A stretch of 64,000 nt of DNA from Paraburkholderia bryophila (GTDB lineage Bacteria; Pseudomonadota; Gammaproteobacteria; Burkholderiales; Burkholderiaceae): assembly GCF_003269035.1 (NCBI RefSeq), contig NZ_QLTK01000002.1, forward strand, positions 186,001-250,000. Direction: 5' to 3'. Of the stretch, positions 9,691 to 20,791 are shown one piece after another (the stretch's first letter is position 1; every line of letters starts with the position of its first letter). The position numbers were made by a program, and so were the translations under genes. The notes under the pieces are model-generated. The model searched no databases. It worked only from the letters and a program-made list of their open reading frames with translations, and was not told where the DNA came from.

Positions 9691-10473
9691 GTGGCGGCAC
9701 GATTGCAAGACAAGGTGGCCATTCTGACGGGCGCGGCAAGCGGAATCGGCGAGGCCGTGGCGCGCCGCTATCTGGACGAAGGCGCGCGCTGCGTGCTGGT
9801 GGACATGAAGCCGGCCGACAGTTTCGGCGACACGTTGCGCGCCGACCATGGCGACCGTGTGCTGAGCGTCAGCGCCGACGTCACGCGCCGCGAAGATATC
9901 GACCGTATCGTGGCGAGCACGCTCGAGCGTTTCGGCCAGGTCGACATTCTGTTCAATAACGCGGCGCTGTTCGATATGCGCCCGCTCCTCGACGAATCCT
10001 GGGACGTGTTCGACCGCCTGTTCGCGGTCAACGTGAAGGGTCTGTTTTTCCTGATGCAAGCCGTCGCGCAACAAATGGTCGAGCAGGGCCACGGCGGCAA
10101 GATCGTCAATATGTCGTCGCAAGCGGGGCGGCGTGGCGAGGCGCTGGTGTCGCATTACTGCGCGACCAAGGCGGCGGTGCTCAGCTACACGCAATCGGCG
10201 GCGCTTGCGCTCGCGCCGCACAAGATCAATGTCAACGGCATCGCGCCGGGCGTCGTCGACACGCCGATGTGGAAGGAAGTCGACGCGCTCTTCGCCCGTT
10301 ATGAAAACCGTCCGCTCGGCGAGAAGAAGCGCCTGGTCGGCGAAGCGGTGCCGCTCGGCCGCATGGGCGTGCCGGACGACCTGACCGGCGCCGCCCTGTT
10401 TCTCGCGTCGGCGGATGCCGACTACATTACCGCGCAAACGCTGAACGTCGACGGCGGCAACTGGATGAGTTGA
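9691..10473 (+). CDS. SDR polyol (sorbitol-type) dehydrogenase
   Basis: A 260-residue classical short-chain dehydrogenase. The cofactor loop is TGAASGIG, the structural motif is NNAA, and the catalytic Ser (NMSSQAG) and YCATK are present. Because it heads an operon for a sorbitol/mannitol-type importer, it most likely oxidises a hexitol such as D-glucitol to its ketose with NAD, like SmoS of Rhodobacter. The GTG at 9691 is chosen because GGAGACAG sits just before it and the protein begins as MAARLQDKVAIL; an ATG at 9673 would add six residues and lacks a good ribosome site. Confidence 0.85.
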   Translation: MAARLQDKVAILTGAASGIGEAVARRYLDEGARCVLVDMKPADSFGDTLRADHGDRVLSVSADVTRREDIDRIVASTLERFGQVDILFNNAALFDMRPLLDESWDVFDRLFAVNVKGLFFLMQAVAQQMVEQGHGGKIVNMSSQAGRRGEALVSHYCATKAAVLSYTQSAALALAPHKINVNGIAPGVVDTPMWKEVDALFARYENRPLGEKKRLVGEAVPLGRMGVPDDLTGAALFLASADADYITAQTLNVDGGNWMS

Positions 10474-10573
10474 AGAACGAGGCACGTCACAGCGATACGT
10501 ACGTGCGCATCATCCCCGTCATTTTCGTAAAACAAACGCAGCACCACATAACGTACGAGAAAGGAGACAACAC

Positions 10574-11896
10574 ATGAAGCCAGTCCTCAAATCCGCGCTG
10601 AAAGCGGCCAGCGTCGGCGCCATGGCGTGCTTCGCGCTGAGCGCGTCGGCGGCCACGGTGACGATCGCCACGTTGAACAATCCGGACATGATCGAGCTGA
10701 AGAAGCTCTCGCCCGCTTTCGAGCAGGCGAATCCGGACATCAAGCTGAACTGGGTGATTCTCGAGGAAAACGTGCTGCGTCAGCGCGCCACGACCGACAT
10801 CACGACCGGCAGCGGCCAGTTCGACGTGATGACGATCGGCGCCTATGAAACGCCGCAATGGGGCAAGCGCGGCTGGCTCACGCCGCTCACCAACCTGCCC
10901 GCCGATTACGATCTGAACGACGTGGTGAAGACGGCCCGCGACGGGTTGTCCAGCGGCGGCCAGTTGTACGCGCTGCCGTTCTACGTCGAAAGCTCCATGA
11001 CGTATTACCGCAAGGACCTGTTCGCAGCCAAGGGTCTGAAAATGCCCGACCAGCCGACCTACGATCAGATCGCGCAATTCGCCGACAAGCTGACCGACAA
11101 GGCCAACGGCATGTACGGCATCTGCCTGCGCGGCAAGGCGGGCTGGGGCGAAAACATGGCGTACGCGACGACGGTGGTGAATACCTTCGGCGGCCGCTGG
11201 TTCGACGAGAAGTGGAACGCGCAGCTCACCTCGCCGGAATGGAAGAAGGCGATCGGCTTCTACGTCGATCTGCTGAAGAAAGACGGCCCTCCGGGAGCGA
11301 GCTCGAACGGCTTCAACGAAAACCTCACGCTGATGTCCTCGGGCAAGTGCGCGATGTGGATCGACGCGACGGTCGCGGCCGGCATGCTGTACAACAAGCA
11401 GCAATCGCAGATTGCCGACAAGGTCGGTTTCGCAGCGGCCCCGGTCGCTGTCACGCCGAAGGGTTCGCACTGGTTGTGGGCGTGGGCGCTGGCGATTCCG
11501 AAGTCGTCGAAGCAGACTGACGCGGCGAAGAAGTTCATCGCGTGGGCGACTTCGAAGCAATACATCGAACTGGTCGCGAAGGACGAAGGCTGGGCCTCGG
11601 TGCCGCCGGGCACGCGTCAATCCACCTACGCTCGCCCCGAGTACAAACAGGCTGCCCCGTTCGGCGACTTCGTGCTGAAGGCGATCGAATCGGCGGACCC
11701 GGATCACCCGACGCTGAAGCCGGTGCCGTACACCGGTGTGCAGTTCGTGGGTATTCCTGAGTTCCAGTCGTTCGGCACGGTGGTCGGTCAAAGTATTTCC
11801 GGCGCGGTAGCCGGTCAGATGACGGTCGACCAGGCGCTGGCCGCCGGCAATGCGACCGCGAATCGCGCGGTGCAACAGGCCGGGTATCAGAAGTAA
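10574..11896 (+). CDS. Polyol ABC transporter, periplasmic binding protein (SmoE/MtlE type)
   Basis: A 440-residue cluster-B extracellular solute-binding protein. A signal peptide of about 26 residues ends at SASAAT. The body, beginning TIATLNNPDMIELKKL, and the YALPFYVESSMTYYRKDLF segment are typical of the sorbitol/mannitol binding proteins. AAAGGAGACAAC precedes the ATG. It follows the SDR dehydrogenase by 100 bases and precedes the two permease genes by 225 bases. The exact polyol is inferred from the enzymes of the locus. Confidence 0.9.
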   Translation: MKPVLKSALKAASVGAMACFALSASAATVTIATLNNPDMIELKKLSPAFEQANPDIKLNWVILEENVLRQRATTDITTGSGQFDVMTIGAYETPQWGKRGWLTPLTNLPADYDLNDVVKTARDGLSSGGQLYALPFYVESSMTYYRKDLFAAKGLKMPDQPTYDQIAQFADKLTDKANGMYGICLRGKAGWGENMAYATTVVNTFGGRWFDEKWNAQLTSPEWKKAIGFYVDLLKKDGPPGASSNGFNENLTLMSSGKCAMWIDATVAAGMLYNKQQSQIADKVGFAAAPVAVTPKGSHWLWAWALAIPKSSKQTDAAKKFIAWATSKQYIELVAKDEGWASVPPGTRQSTYARPEYKQAAPFGDFVLKAIESADPDHPTLKPVPYTGVQFVGIPEFQSFGTVVGQSISGAVAGQMTVDQALAAGNATANRAVQQAGYQK

Positions 11897-12121
11897 CGGT
11901 CGGAAGTCACGATCGAAGCTACGCGGTAATACGCCACCTGAAGCATGTGGCACGCGCCGGCTGACGCCCGTCAGCCGGCTCACGCAGCACAGCGGGCTGT
12001 CCTGGATCGCACGGTGCGCCGCGATACCCGCAAGGGGTCGCGCCGGCCGGCGCGCTTCAGGCTTCGAGTTTCGAGCCGTTTCCAGCGGACAGTCCGCGCA
12101 TTACCGAACAGGTGGTCCACC

Positions 12122-13057
12122 ATGCGTCCTCTGCGCCTACCTCTCATGCAAGCTCATCCCCAGACAGAAAAAGAACGCGAAATCCGCAAAGCCAATTCCG
12201 CCCGCTGGCTGGTCACGCCCTCGGTCGCGGTCCTCGTGCTGTGGATGGCGATTCCGCTCGCCATGACGATCTGGTTTTCGTTCTCGCGCTACAACCTGTT
12301 GAATCCGGACCTCAAAGGTTTCGCCGGTTTCGACAATTACAAATACCTCGCCACCGATCCGTCGTTCGGCCCCTCGATCGGCCACACGCTCGAGCTGATT
12401 ATCTCGGTGCTGGTGATCACCGTGGTCGGCGGCGTGTTGATGGCAATCCTGTTCGACCGCAAGTTCTACGGCCAGGGCATTGCGCGGCTGCTCGCCATCG
12501 GCCCGTTCTTCGTGATGCCGACGGTCAGCGCGCTGATCTGGAAGAACATGATCCTGCACCCGGTGTACGGCCTGATCGCGCAGGGCATGCGCGCGATGGG
12601 CATGCAACCGATCGACTGGTTCGCCGACTATCCGCTCACCGCCGTGATCATGATCGTCGCGTGGCAGTGGTTGCCGTTCGCGTTCCTGATTCTGTTCACC
12701 GCGATCCAGTCGCTCGATCAGGAGCAGAAGGAAGCCGCCAAGATCGACGGCGCGGGTCCATTCTCGATGTTCTTCTACATCACGCTGCCTCACCTGAAAC
12801 GGGCGATCGCGGTGGTGGTGATGATGGAGACGATTTTCCTGCTGTCGATCTTCGCCGAAATCTATACGACCACGGGCGGCGGTCCGGGCACCGCGACCAC
12901 CAATCTGTCGTACCTGATCTATTCGCTCGGCCTGCAACAGTTCGACGTCGGGCTTGCTTCCGCCGGCGGCATTCTGGCGGTCGTGCTGGCAAATGTCGTG
13001 TCGTTCTTCCTCGTGCGCATGCTCGCGAAGAACCTGAAAGGGGAGTACGAAAAATGA
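12122..13057 (+). CDS. Polyol ABC transporter permease 1 (SmoF/MtlF type)
   Basis: A 311-residue inner-membrane permease with six membrane segments. The cytoplasmic coupling motif EAAKIDGAGPFSMFFYITLP, which contacts the ATPase, is intact. The ATG at 12122 is preferred because AGGTGG lies before it; the next ATG at 12146 has no ribosome site. The 225 bases between the binding-protein gene and this start contain no gene that I can support. The stop overlaps the next permease by four bases (ATGA). Confidence 0.9.
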   Translation: MRPLRLPLMQAHPQTEKEREIRKANSARWLVTPSVAVLVLWMAIPLAMTIWFSFSRYNLLNPDLKGFAGFDNYKYLATDPSFGPSIGHTLELIISVLVITVVGGVLMAILFDRKFYGQGIARLLAIGPFFVMPTVSALIWKNMILHPVYGLIAQGMRAMGMQPIDWFADYPLTAVIMIVAWQWLPFAFLILFTAIQSLDQEQKEAAKIDGAGPFSMFFYITLPHLKRAIAVVVMMETIFLLSIFAEIYTTTGGGPGTATTNLSYLIYSLGLQQFDVGLASAGGILAVVLANVVSFFLVRMLAKNLKGEYEK

Positions 13058-13929
13058 GCCAGGTTGCCTCCACTCCGGTGTCGAGCTCGACACCCATGAC
13101 CGTGCCGGCGAAGTCGCCGTTCGCCGCGATTCGCCGCACCATTCCCGGCGTGATCGCCTGGCTGGTCGCGTTGCTGCTGTTCTTCCCGATCTTCTGGATG
13201 ACGATCACCGCGTTCAAGACGGAACAGCAGGCTTATTCGTCGTCGCTGTTTTTCATGCCGACGCTCGATAGCTTCCGCGAGGTGTTCGCGCGCAGCAATT
13301 ACTTTTCGTTCGCATGGAATTCGGTGCTGATCTCGGCGGGCGTCACGGTGCTGTGCCTGATTCTCGCCGTGCCGGCCGCGTATGCGATGGCGTTCTTCCC
13401 GACCCGCCGCACGCAGAAGGTGCTGCTGTGGATGCTGTCCACCAAGATGATGCCGTCGGTCGGCGTGCTGGTGCCGATCTATCTGCTGTGGAAGAACACC
13501 GGCCTGCTCGATTCCGTGTCGGGTCTGGTGATCGTCTACACGCTGATCAATCTGCCGATCGCGGTATGGATGTCGTTCACGTACTTCGCCGAAATTCCAC
13601 GCGACATTCTCGAAGCCGGGCGGATCGACGGCGCGCGGACGTGGCAGGAAATCGTTTATCTGCTGATGCCCATGTCGCTGCCAGGGCTTGCCTCGACCGC
13701 GCTGCTGCTCGTGATCCTGTCGTGGAACGAGGCGTTCTGGAGCATCAACCTGTCGAGCTCGAATGCCGCGCCGCTCACCGTGTTCATCGCGTCGTATTCG
13801 AGTCCTGAAGGCCTGTTCTGGGCCAAGCTGTCGGCCGCTTCGCTGCTGGCGGTCGCGCCGATCCTGATCGTCGGCTGGCTGTCGCAGAAGCAACTGGTGC
13901 GCGGCCTCACGTTCGGGGCGGTCAAATGA
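13054..13929 (+). CDS. Polyol ABC transporter permease 2 (SmoG/MtlG type)
   Basis: A 291-residue partner permease with six membrane segments. The coupling motif reads EAGRIDGARTWQEIVYLLMP. GGGGAG lies before the ATG. It overlaps both neighbours by four bases, which implies translational coupling of permease 1, permease 2 and the HAD phosphatase. Confidence 0.92.
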   Translation: MSQVASTPVSSSTPMTVPAKSPFAAIRRTIPGVIAWLVALLLFFPIFWMTITAFKTEQQAYSSSLFFMPTLDSFREVFARSNYFSFAWNSVLISAGVTVLCLILAVPAAYAMAFFPTRRTQKVLLWMLSTKMMPSVGVLVPIYLLWKNTGLLDSVSGLVIVYTLINLPIAVWMSFTYFAEIPRDILEAGRIDGARTWQEIVYLLMPMSLPGLASTALLLVILSWNEAFWSINLSSSNAAPLTVFIASYSSPEGLFWAKLSAASLLAVAPILIVGWLSQKQLVRGLTFGAVK

Positions 13930-14642
13930 CGGCAGGTTCGGAGAGGGGTTCGGGTGTGGGCCAGTTCGCGCTGATCTGCGATTGCGACGGCGTGCTGATC
14001 GACAGCGAAGCCGTGGCGGCGCGCATGCTGGTGCACGAACTCGAGGCGCGCTGGCCCGATACCGACGTCGAACCGGTGGTGCTGCCGCTACTCGGTCTGC
14101 GCATCGAAGCGGTGTTGCAGGGCACCGCGACGCAGCTCGGCAAGCGTCTATCTGTCGACGATATCGACGCGATTCGCCGCGCGGTCGAAGCGGCGGCGAT
14201 GCAGGCGCCGGCGGTGGAAGGCATCGAGGCGGCGCTCGCGCAGGTGCCGCTCACCAAAGGGTGCGCGAGCAACAGTTTCCGGCCGTATGTGGAATCGGTG
14301 CTGGCGCGCACGGGGCTGGTGAAGTTCTTCGGCGACCGCCTGTTCTGCGCCGACACGGTACCGAATCCGAAGCCCGCGCCCGACGTCTATCTGGCGGCGG
14401 CACGCGGTTTGGGACTCGCGCCGTCGGCGTGTCTGGTGGTGGAAGACAGCGTGACCGGCGTGACGGCGGCGAGCGCGGCGGGCATGACGGTGCTGGGATT
14501 TATCGGCGGCGGTCACGCGAGCGACGCGCAGATCGACAAGCTGCATGCGGCCGGCGCGCGTCACGTGTTCGACGACATGCAGCAACTGCCGGAACTGGTC
14601 GCGCAATGGACGCTGAGCGCGACGGCGGCCACGCCGCCTTGA
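13926..14642 (+). CDS. HAD-superfamily hydrolase of the polyol operon
   Basis: A 238-residue HAD subfamily IA phosphatase. Motif I is ICDCDGVLIDSE, motif II is KGCASNS, and motifs III and IV are visible as NPKPAPDVYL and VVEDSVTG. It is translationally coupled to permease 2. Related genes sit in other bacterial sorbitol/mannitol operons, where they may remove phosphate from polyol or sugar phosphates; the substrate here is not known. The motif-I variant DCDG in place of DxDG with Phe is common in this branch. Confidence 0.85.
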   Translation: MTAGSERGSGVGQFALICDCDGVLIDSEAVAARMLVHELEARWPDTDVEPVVLPLLGLRIEAVLQGTATQLGKRLSVDDIDAIRRAVEAAAMQAPAVEGIEAALAQVPLTKGCASNSFRPYVESVLARTGLVKFFGDRLFCADTVPNPKPAPDVYLAAARGLGLAPSACLVVEDSVTGVTAASAAGMTVLGFIGGGHASDAQIDKLHAAGARHVFDDMQQLPELVAQWTLSATAATPP

Positions 14643-14757
14643 ACGATACAACGGCGTGCCGGGTTCAACCCGGAAATAGAGAAGCGAGCTGCTGAAGCAG
14701 ACGAAGCAGCGCAAGCAACGGACAAGCAGCATCTAGAGCATTACAGGGAGACACATC

Positions 14758-15867
14758 ATGGCAAGCGTAACTCTGCGCAACATCAGAAAGGCTTATGACG
14801 ACAACGAGGTGATGCGCGACATCAACCTCGACATCGCAGACGGCGAGTTCGTCGTGTTCGTGGGCCCGAGCGGTTGCGGTAAATCGACGCTGATGCGCAT
14901 GATCGCCGGCCTCGAAGACATCAGCGGCGGCGACCTCAGCATCGACAGCGTGCGCGTGAACGACGTGGCGCCCGCCAAACGCGGCATCGCGATGGTGTTC
15001 CAGTCGTACGCGTTGTATCCGCACATGACGCTGTACGACAACATGGCGTTCGGCCTGAAACTCGCCGGCACCAAGAAGCCAGAAATCGACGCGGCCGTGC
15101 GCAACGCCGCGAAGATTCTGCACATCGATCATCTGCTGGATCGCAAGCCGAAGCAGTTGTCCGGCGGCCAGCGTCAGCGCGTGGCGATCGGCCGCGCGAT
15201 CACGCGCAAGCCGAAAGTCTTTCTGTTCGACGAACCGCTGTCGAATCTCGACGCCGCGCTGCGCGTGAAAATGCGCCTCGAATTCGCGCGTCTGCACGAC
15301 GAACTGAAAACCACGATGATCTACGTGACGCACGATCAGGTCGAAGCCATGACGCTGGCCGACAAGATCGTCGTACTGTCGGCGGGCAATCTGGAGCAGG
15401 TCGGCAGTCCGACCATGCTGTATCACGCGCCCGCCAACCGGTTCGTGGCCGGGTTTATCGGCTCGCCGAAAATGAACTTCATGGAAGGCGTGGTGCAGTC
15501 GGTCACGCACGACGGCGTGACGGTGCGCTACGAAACCGGCGAGACGCAGCGCGTCGCGGTGGAACCGGGCGCGGTGAAGCAGGGCGACAAGGTGACGGTC
15601 GGCATTCGCCCCGAGCATCTGCACGTGGGCAATAGCGATGACGGCATTTCCGCCCGCACCATGGCACTCGAATCGCTCGGCGACGCGGCGTATCTGTACG
15701 CGGAATCCAGTGTCTCGCCGGACGGCCTGATCGCGCGGATTCCGCCGCTCGAACGGCATACCAAGGGCGAGATGCAGAAGCTGGGCGCGACGCCGGAGCA
15801 CTGCCATCTGTTCGACAGCGCGGGGAAAGCATTCCAGCGTAAGATCGTCGAAGTGCTGGCCGCCTGA
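14758..15867 (+). CDS. Polyol ABC transporter, ATP-binding protein (SmoK/MtlK, UgpC type)
   Basis: A 369-residue ATPase of the sugar-importer type. Walker A is GPSGCGKST, the signature is LSGGQRQRVAIGRA, Walker B is VFLFDEPLSNLDA and the switch His is in YVTHDQVEAM. Residues from about 240 form the regulatory TOBE/OB domain. It is separated from the HAD gene by 115 bases, which include a CAGACGAAGCAGCGCAAGCAACG repeat-like stretch, and has GGGAGACA before the ATG. Confidence 0.94.
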   Translation: MASVTLRNIRKAYDDNEVMRDINLDIADGEFVVFVGPSGCGKSTLMRMIAGLEDISGGDLSIDSVRVNDVAPAKRGIAMVFQSYALYPHMTLYDNMAFGLKLAGTKKPEIDAAVRNAAKILHIDHLLDRKPKQLSGGQRQRVAIGRAITRKPKVFLFDEPLSNLDAALRVKMRLEFARLHDELKTTMIYVTHDQVEAMTLADKIVVLSAGNLEQVGSPTMLYHAPANRFVAGFIGSPKMNFMEGVVQSVTHDGVTVRYETGETQRVAVEPGAVKQGDKVTVGIRPEHLHVGNSDDGISARTMALESLGDAAYLYAESSVSPDGLIARIPPLERHTKGEMQKLGATPEHCHLFDSAGKAFQRKIVEVLAA

Positions 15868-15931
15868 CCGCGTGATGTTGGCGAAAGCGGCGGGCGCGCC
15901 GCTTTCCTTTCAACCACGCCGGGAAACGCTC

Positions 15932-16228
15932 ATGTCCGCCTACGTTGTCATCACGCGCGAGAAAACGCTCGACCAGGCCAAGCTCGACGAATACAAGCAG
16001 GTTGCGCCCGCAACCTTCGAGCAGCATCCGGTCACCATGCTGGCGAGCCACGGGCGCAAGGAAGTGGTGGAAGGGCCCGCGATCGAAGAGATTCTGATTC
16101 TCGAATTCGCCGGCTATGACGAGGCGATCGCGTGGTATCGCAGCCCGGCGTATCAGGCAGTCAGCGAGACGCGTCTGCAGGGCGGCGATTACCGGATCAT
16201 CATTACCGAGGGTTTGCCGCTGGTTTAA
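15932..16228 (+). CDS. DUF1330 family protein
   Basis: A 98-residue protein with the alpha/beta-barrel dimer fold of DUF1330. The family pattern is clear: YVVITREK at the start, VEGP in the middle, FAGYDEAIAWYRSPAYQ and the terminal RIIITEGL. It ends the polyol operon 64 bases after the ATPase. The function of DUF1330 is not established; the position suggests only an accessory role. The longer frame from 15872 has no ribosome site and does not match the family. Confidence 0.85.
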   Translation: MSAYVVITREKTLDQAKLDEYKQVAPATFEQHPVTMLASHGRKEVVEGPAIEEILILEFAGYDEAIAWYRSPAYQAVSETRLQGGDYRIIITEGLPLV

Positions 16229-16291
16229 TGAGGGGCGTGATCAATTCACCGTGGCCGAGCAAACCGCCCGGCCCCTGACTGCTATCAAGCC

Positions 16292-17239
16292 TCAAGCCTC
16301 AAGCGCCGCTCGCGCGCACAACTCGTCGGTCACCAACCCCGACAACCAGCCCCCTTTCAGCACCGCGATCAACGCTTCCCGCTTGCGCTCGCCGCCGGCG
16401 AAGCCGATCGTCGGGCGCCGCGGCGGCGAATCGAGTGGGAGGCTGGTCACGCGCCGGCCGGTCGGCGACTCGACGTGCGCGCCAGTTGCATCGATCGGCA
16501 GACCGAGCATTTCGGCCACGGCGCCGCCTTGCATCATTTCCTTCACTTCCGCCAACGTAATGAAGCCGTCCTCGTGCAGCGGGCAGGTCGGCCCGATATT
16601 GCCGACGCCGACGAACGCGACGTCCGCCTCGGCCGCCAGCGTTTCGACGATCCGGTACAGGCGGTGATTGCACCACTGCGAGCGCTCCGCCTCCGTATCG
16701 GCGAGCAACGGAGCCGGCAGCAGAAAATGCTTGCCACCCGTCTTCTCGGAAATGTGCAGCGCGACGTCGTAGCGGTTCGAGGAGCCGTCCTGGGCGATCG
16801 CCCCGACCAACGACACCAACCGGTGCTGCGGACGGTCCAGCTGCGCGATCTGATCGACCGACGCCTTCAACGTCCGGCCGCTGCCGACCGCGACGACCAT
16901 CGGCTTTTCTTCGTTCAGATGGCGCTCCATGACCTGCGCGCCGGCTACCGCGAGCTTGCGGTCGACTTCCTCGGACGTATCGCTGTCCACCGGCACGACT
17001 TCGCACATGCTGAGGCCGTAGCGCTTCGACAGTTGATCGGCGAGCGACAGACAGTCCGCCAGTTGATGATCGACGCGCACGCGAATCAGGTTCTTCTCGA
17101 CGGCGAACGCGACCAGACGTTGCGCGACCGGACGCGACACCTGCAGCTTCTCGGCGATCTCGTTCTGGGTGTTGCCGGCGACGTAGTAAAGCCACGCGGC
17201 GCGGGTAGCTAGATCTAGTTTTTCTGTGGACTTGGGCAC
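16292..17239 (-). CDS. SorC/DeoR-type sugar-responsive transcriptional regulator
   Basis: A 315-residue regulator. An N-terminal helix-turn-helix (GNTQNEIAEKLQVSRPVAQR, about residues 22-41) is followed by a SorC sugar-phosphate-binding domain with VAVGSGRTLKA, VGVGNIGP and the late DLVTDE-like segment GLVTDELCARA. It is the last gene of the leftward operon, 81 bases after xylB. It is the natural candidate to bind the double palindromes before both polyol operons, with a polyol or ketose phosphate as effector. That link is inference. Confidence 0.9.
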   Translation of the reverse strand: MPKSTEKLDLATRAAWLYYVAGNTQNEIAEKLQVSRPVAQRLVAFAVEKNLIRVRVDHQLADCLSLADQLSKRYGLSMCEVVPVDSDTSEEVDRKLAVAGAQVMERHLNEEKPMVVAVGSGRTLKASVDQIAQLDRPQHRLVSLVGAIAQDGSSNRYDVALHISEKTGGKHFLLPAPLLADTEAERSQWCNHRLYRIVETLAAEADVAFVGVGNIGPTCPLHEDGFITLAEVKEMMQGGAVAEMLGLPIDATGAHVESPTGRRVTSLPLDSPPRRPTIGFAGGERKREALIAVLKGGWLSGLVTDELCARAALEA

Positions 17240-17320
17240 GGTAACGGCTCGCTTGTAGTGCGCCGATGATAGCAGCCGGCTCCCCTGTCTCCCCGGAGAG
17301 CGGCTGCGGTTTGCCGTCGC

Positions 17321-18802
<1,482 letters not shown>

Positions 18803-18843
18803 GGGCGCGGAACCTTCGTCGTTGGAGATGCGCTACTTTAGCC

Positions 18844-18897
18844 GCACGCCGCGCGCGCTGCCATGCGCATTAAGCCTGGCAGCGGCGCGCGGCGTGG
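18844..18897 (-). other. Long GC-rich stem-loop between the dehydrogenase and xylB genes
   Basis: About 20 bases (18844-18863, GCACGCCGCGCGCGCTGCCA) pair with 18877-18897 (TGGCAGCGGCGCGCGGCGTGG) around a 13-base loop, with one slip. No T run follows on either strand. It sits within the mtlK-xylB intercistronic gap and may stabilise the upstream message or lower downstream expression. Confidence 0.6.
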
Positions 18898-18974
18898 TTG
18901 CGTTGCAAGGGTCGCCACGGGTGCTGAGTTCGGAGCGCGGCGCTGCAGGCTGCGGCGCTCCACACCGCAGCGCT

Positions 18975-20387
18975 TCAGGCCGCGCCGCGTTTGGCCAGCC
19001 ACACGTCGACACGCGCGAGTGCGCCTTCCAGCGCCGACTCCAGTTCCGGCGTCTGCGCCATGCTGCCCCACAGCAGGCGGTCGGCGGCGAATGCCTTCAG
19101 CGGATCGGGCGCGGTGAAGAAACCGCGCGCGACCTTCTCGTCCATCACGCCGTCCTGATACGCGTACGGCAACTCGCCCGCCTGCCAGCGCTGCAGGAAA
19201 CGGAAGAACAGTGCGGGCAGCATCGCCGTGGCAGCAGGTGTGACGCCACGTTCGAAACACTCGGCGAGAGTCGGCGCGATAAAGCCGGGCAGCTTCGAAA
19301 AACCGTCGGCCGCGACGCGCTGATTGGTGTCCTGGATATACGGATTGCTGAAGCGTTCGAGCACCACGTCGCGATACCGGTCCAGATCGAGCGGACTCGG
19401 CGTGAGGCACGGAATCACGTCTTCGGTCACGTAGTCGAAGGCGAACTTGTTGATGTCGGCGTCGAGCGTGCCTTCGTGGATGTAGTTCAGGCTGACCAGC
19501 GTGCCCGCCCACGCAATGCAGCTATGCGGCGCGTTCAGAATACGGATCTTCGCTTCCTCGTACGGCATCACTGAATCGACGAGTTCCGCGCCGACTTTCT
19601 CCCACGCGGGGCGGCCGGCAATGAAGCGGTCTTCGATCACCCATTGAATGAACGCTTCGCCCATCACCGGGCAGGCATCGTCGACGCCGGTCGCGGCCTT
19701 CACGCGCTCGCTCACGTCCGGCGTGGGACGCGGCGTGATGCGATCGACCATCGAACTCGGGCACGCGGTGTTGTCGTCGAACCATTGCGCGAGTTCGTTC
19801 GCGCCGCGTCGTTCGAGAAACTCGCTCATGCCTGCGTGAAAGCGCTCGCCGTTGCTGCGCAGGTTGTCGCAGGTTTGCAGCGTGACCGGGCCCGCGCCGC
19901 GCTTCATGCGCGCGTCGAGAATCGCCGCGAGTGCGCCGTAAATCGTGGTGTGGCCGCCATTGAGGTCGGCCGCGAGATCGGCGTTCGCGGTATCGAGTTC
20001 GTCCTCTTCGTCGAGGTAGTAGCCGCCTTCGGTCACCGTGAACGCGATGATCTTGCAGGCCGGATCGGCGCCCGCTTCGATCAGGCCGTCGAGGCTCTCG
20101 GTCCAGGGCAGCACGCGCTCGATCGAACGGATCGTCTCGTACGCGCGTTCGCCTTGCGGTGTGACGGTTTCGAGCGTGTACACGCCGTTCTGTGCGGCAA
20201 GCGCGTCGAGCACCGCGTTCATGTCGCTGCGAATATTGCCGACGGTGAGCGACCAGTGCGGCTCGCCGGGCACCTTCGCCTCGTTCAACCGGTGCAGATA
20301 CCACGCCTGATGCGCGCGATGAAACGATCCCGCGCCGATGTGCAGGATCACGTGTGCGGCCGCGCCGCTGCCTTGCCCGCTGTTCAT
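18975..20387 (-). CDS. Mannitol/D-arabinitol dehydrogenase, long-chain polyol dehydrogenase family
   Basis: A 470-residue NAD-dependent dehydrogenase of the MtlK/MtlD/UxuB family. The N-terminal nucleotide motif is HIGAGSFHRAHQ, the catalytic lysine segment lies in KIRILNAPHSCIAWAGTL, and VDRITPRPTPDV is the family pattern. The ATG at 20387 follows AGGAGACGT at good spacing; the codon at 20417 adds a stretch not found in the family. It is the first gene of the leftward operon. D-mannitol to D-fructose and D-arabinitol to D-xylulose are both common reactions in this group; the neighbour xylB favours the second as at least one role. Confidence 0.92.
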   Translation of the reverse strand: MNSGQGSGAAAHVILHIGAGSFHRAHQAWYLHRLNEAKVPGEPHWSLTVGNIRSDMNAVLDALAAQNGVYTLETVTPQGERAYETIRSIERVLPWTESLDGLIEAGADPACKIIAFTVTEGGYYLDEEDELDTANADLAADLNGGHTTIYGALAAILDARMKRGAGPVTLQTCDNLRSNGERFHAGMSEFLERRGANELAQWFDDNTACPSSMVDRITPRPTPDVSERVKAATGVDDACPVMGEAFIQWVIEDRFIAGRPAWEKVGAELVDSVMPYEEAKIRILNAPHSCIAWAGTLVSLNYIHEGTLDADINKFAFDYVTEDVIPCLTPSPLDLDRYRDVVLERFSNPYIQDTNQRVAADGFSKLPGFIAPTLAECFERGVTPAATAMLPALFFRFLQRWQAGELPYAYQDGVMDEKVARGFFTAPDPLKAFAADRLLWGSMAQTPELESALEGALARVDVWLAKRGAA

Positions 20388-20446
20388 GTACGTCTCCTGA
20401 ATGTCCTTGGCCCGCACGGCTCGGAGCCGGCGTTTATTGTCTGGTG

Positions 20447-20477
20447 GAGCATTTGCTCTGCGTGTGAGCGAATGATC
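20447..20477 (-). promoter_or_regulatory. Double palindromic operator before the leftward polyol operon
   Basis: GAGCATTTGCTC (20447-20458, a perfect palindrome) and GAGCGAATGATC (20466-20477, imperfect) lie in tandem with centres 19 bases apart, exactly the spacing seen at 9624-9654. A joint consensus is near GAKCRWTYGYTC. The site is 60-90 bases before the dehydrogenase start. The remaining part of this 404-base divergent gap, up to the AraC gene, shows no gene. Confidence 0.62.
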
Positions 20478-20791
20478 GTACCGGGCGAAACGAATGTCAA
20501 GGCGAGGCGGTCGGGTTTTCGTGGCGCAGCGCGGCGTGACGGGGCTTGCGAGCCACTCTCACGGGCTATGGCTGCAATGCGGACGTGCTTTGCCGTGCGC
20601 GGCGGCGCGTATTGCATTGCATCAAATTTGACGTTTTCCGGTCCAGGACTAACCCGAATGCAAAAAAGTATCGGTTGTTGGTTTCATTTTTAGTGGTGGC
20701 GGCCGCGTTTGAGCGCTACTTTTCGCTATAGAAGACAACAAGACGAAGCATGGGCGACGCCTCCCGGCGAGCCGCTTCATGGAGGCAGACA

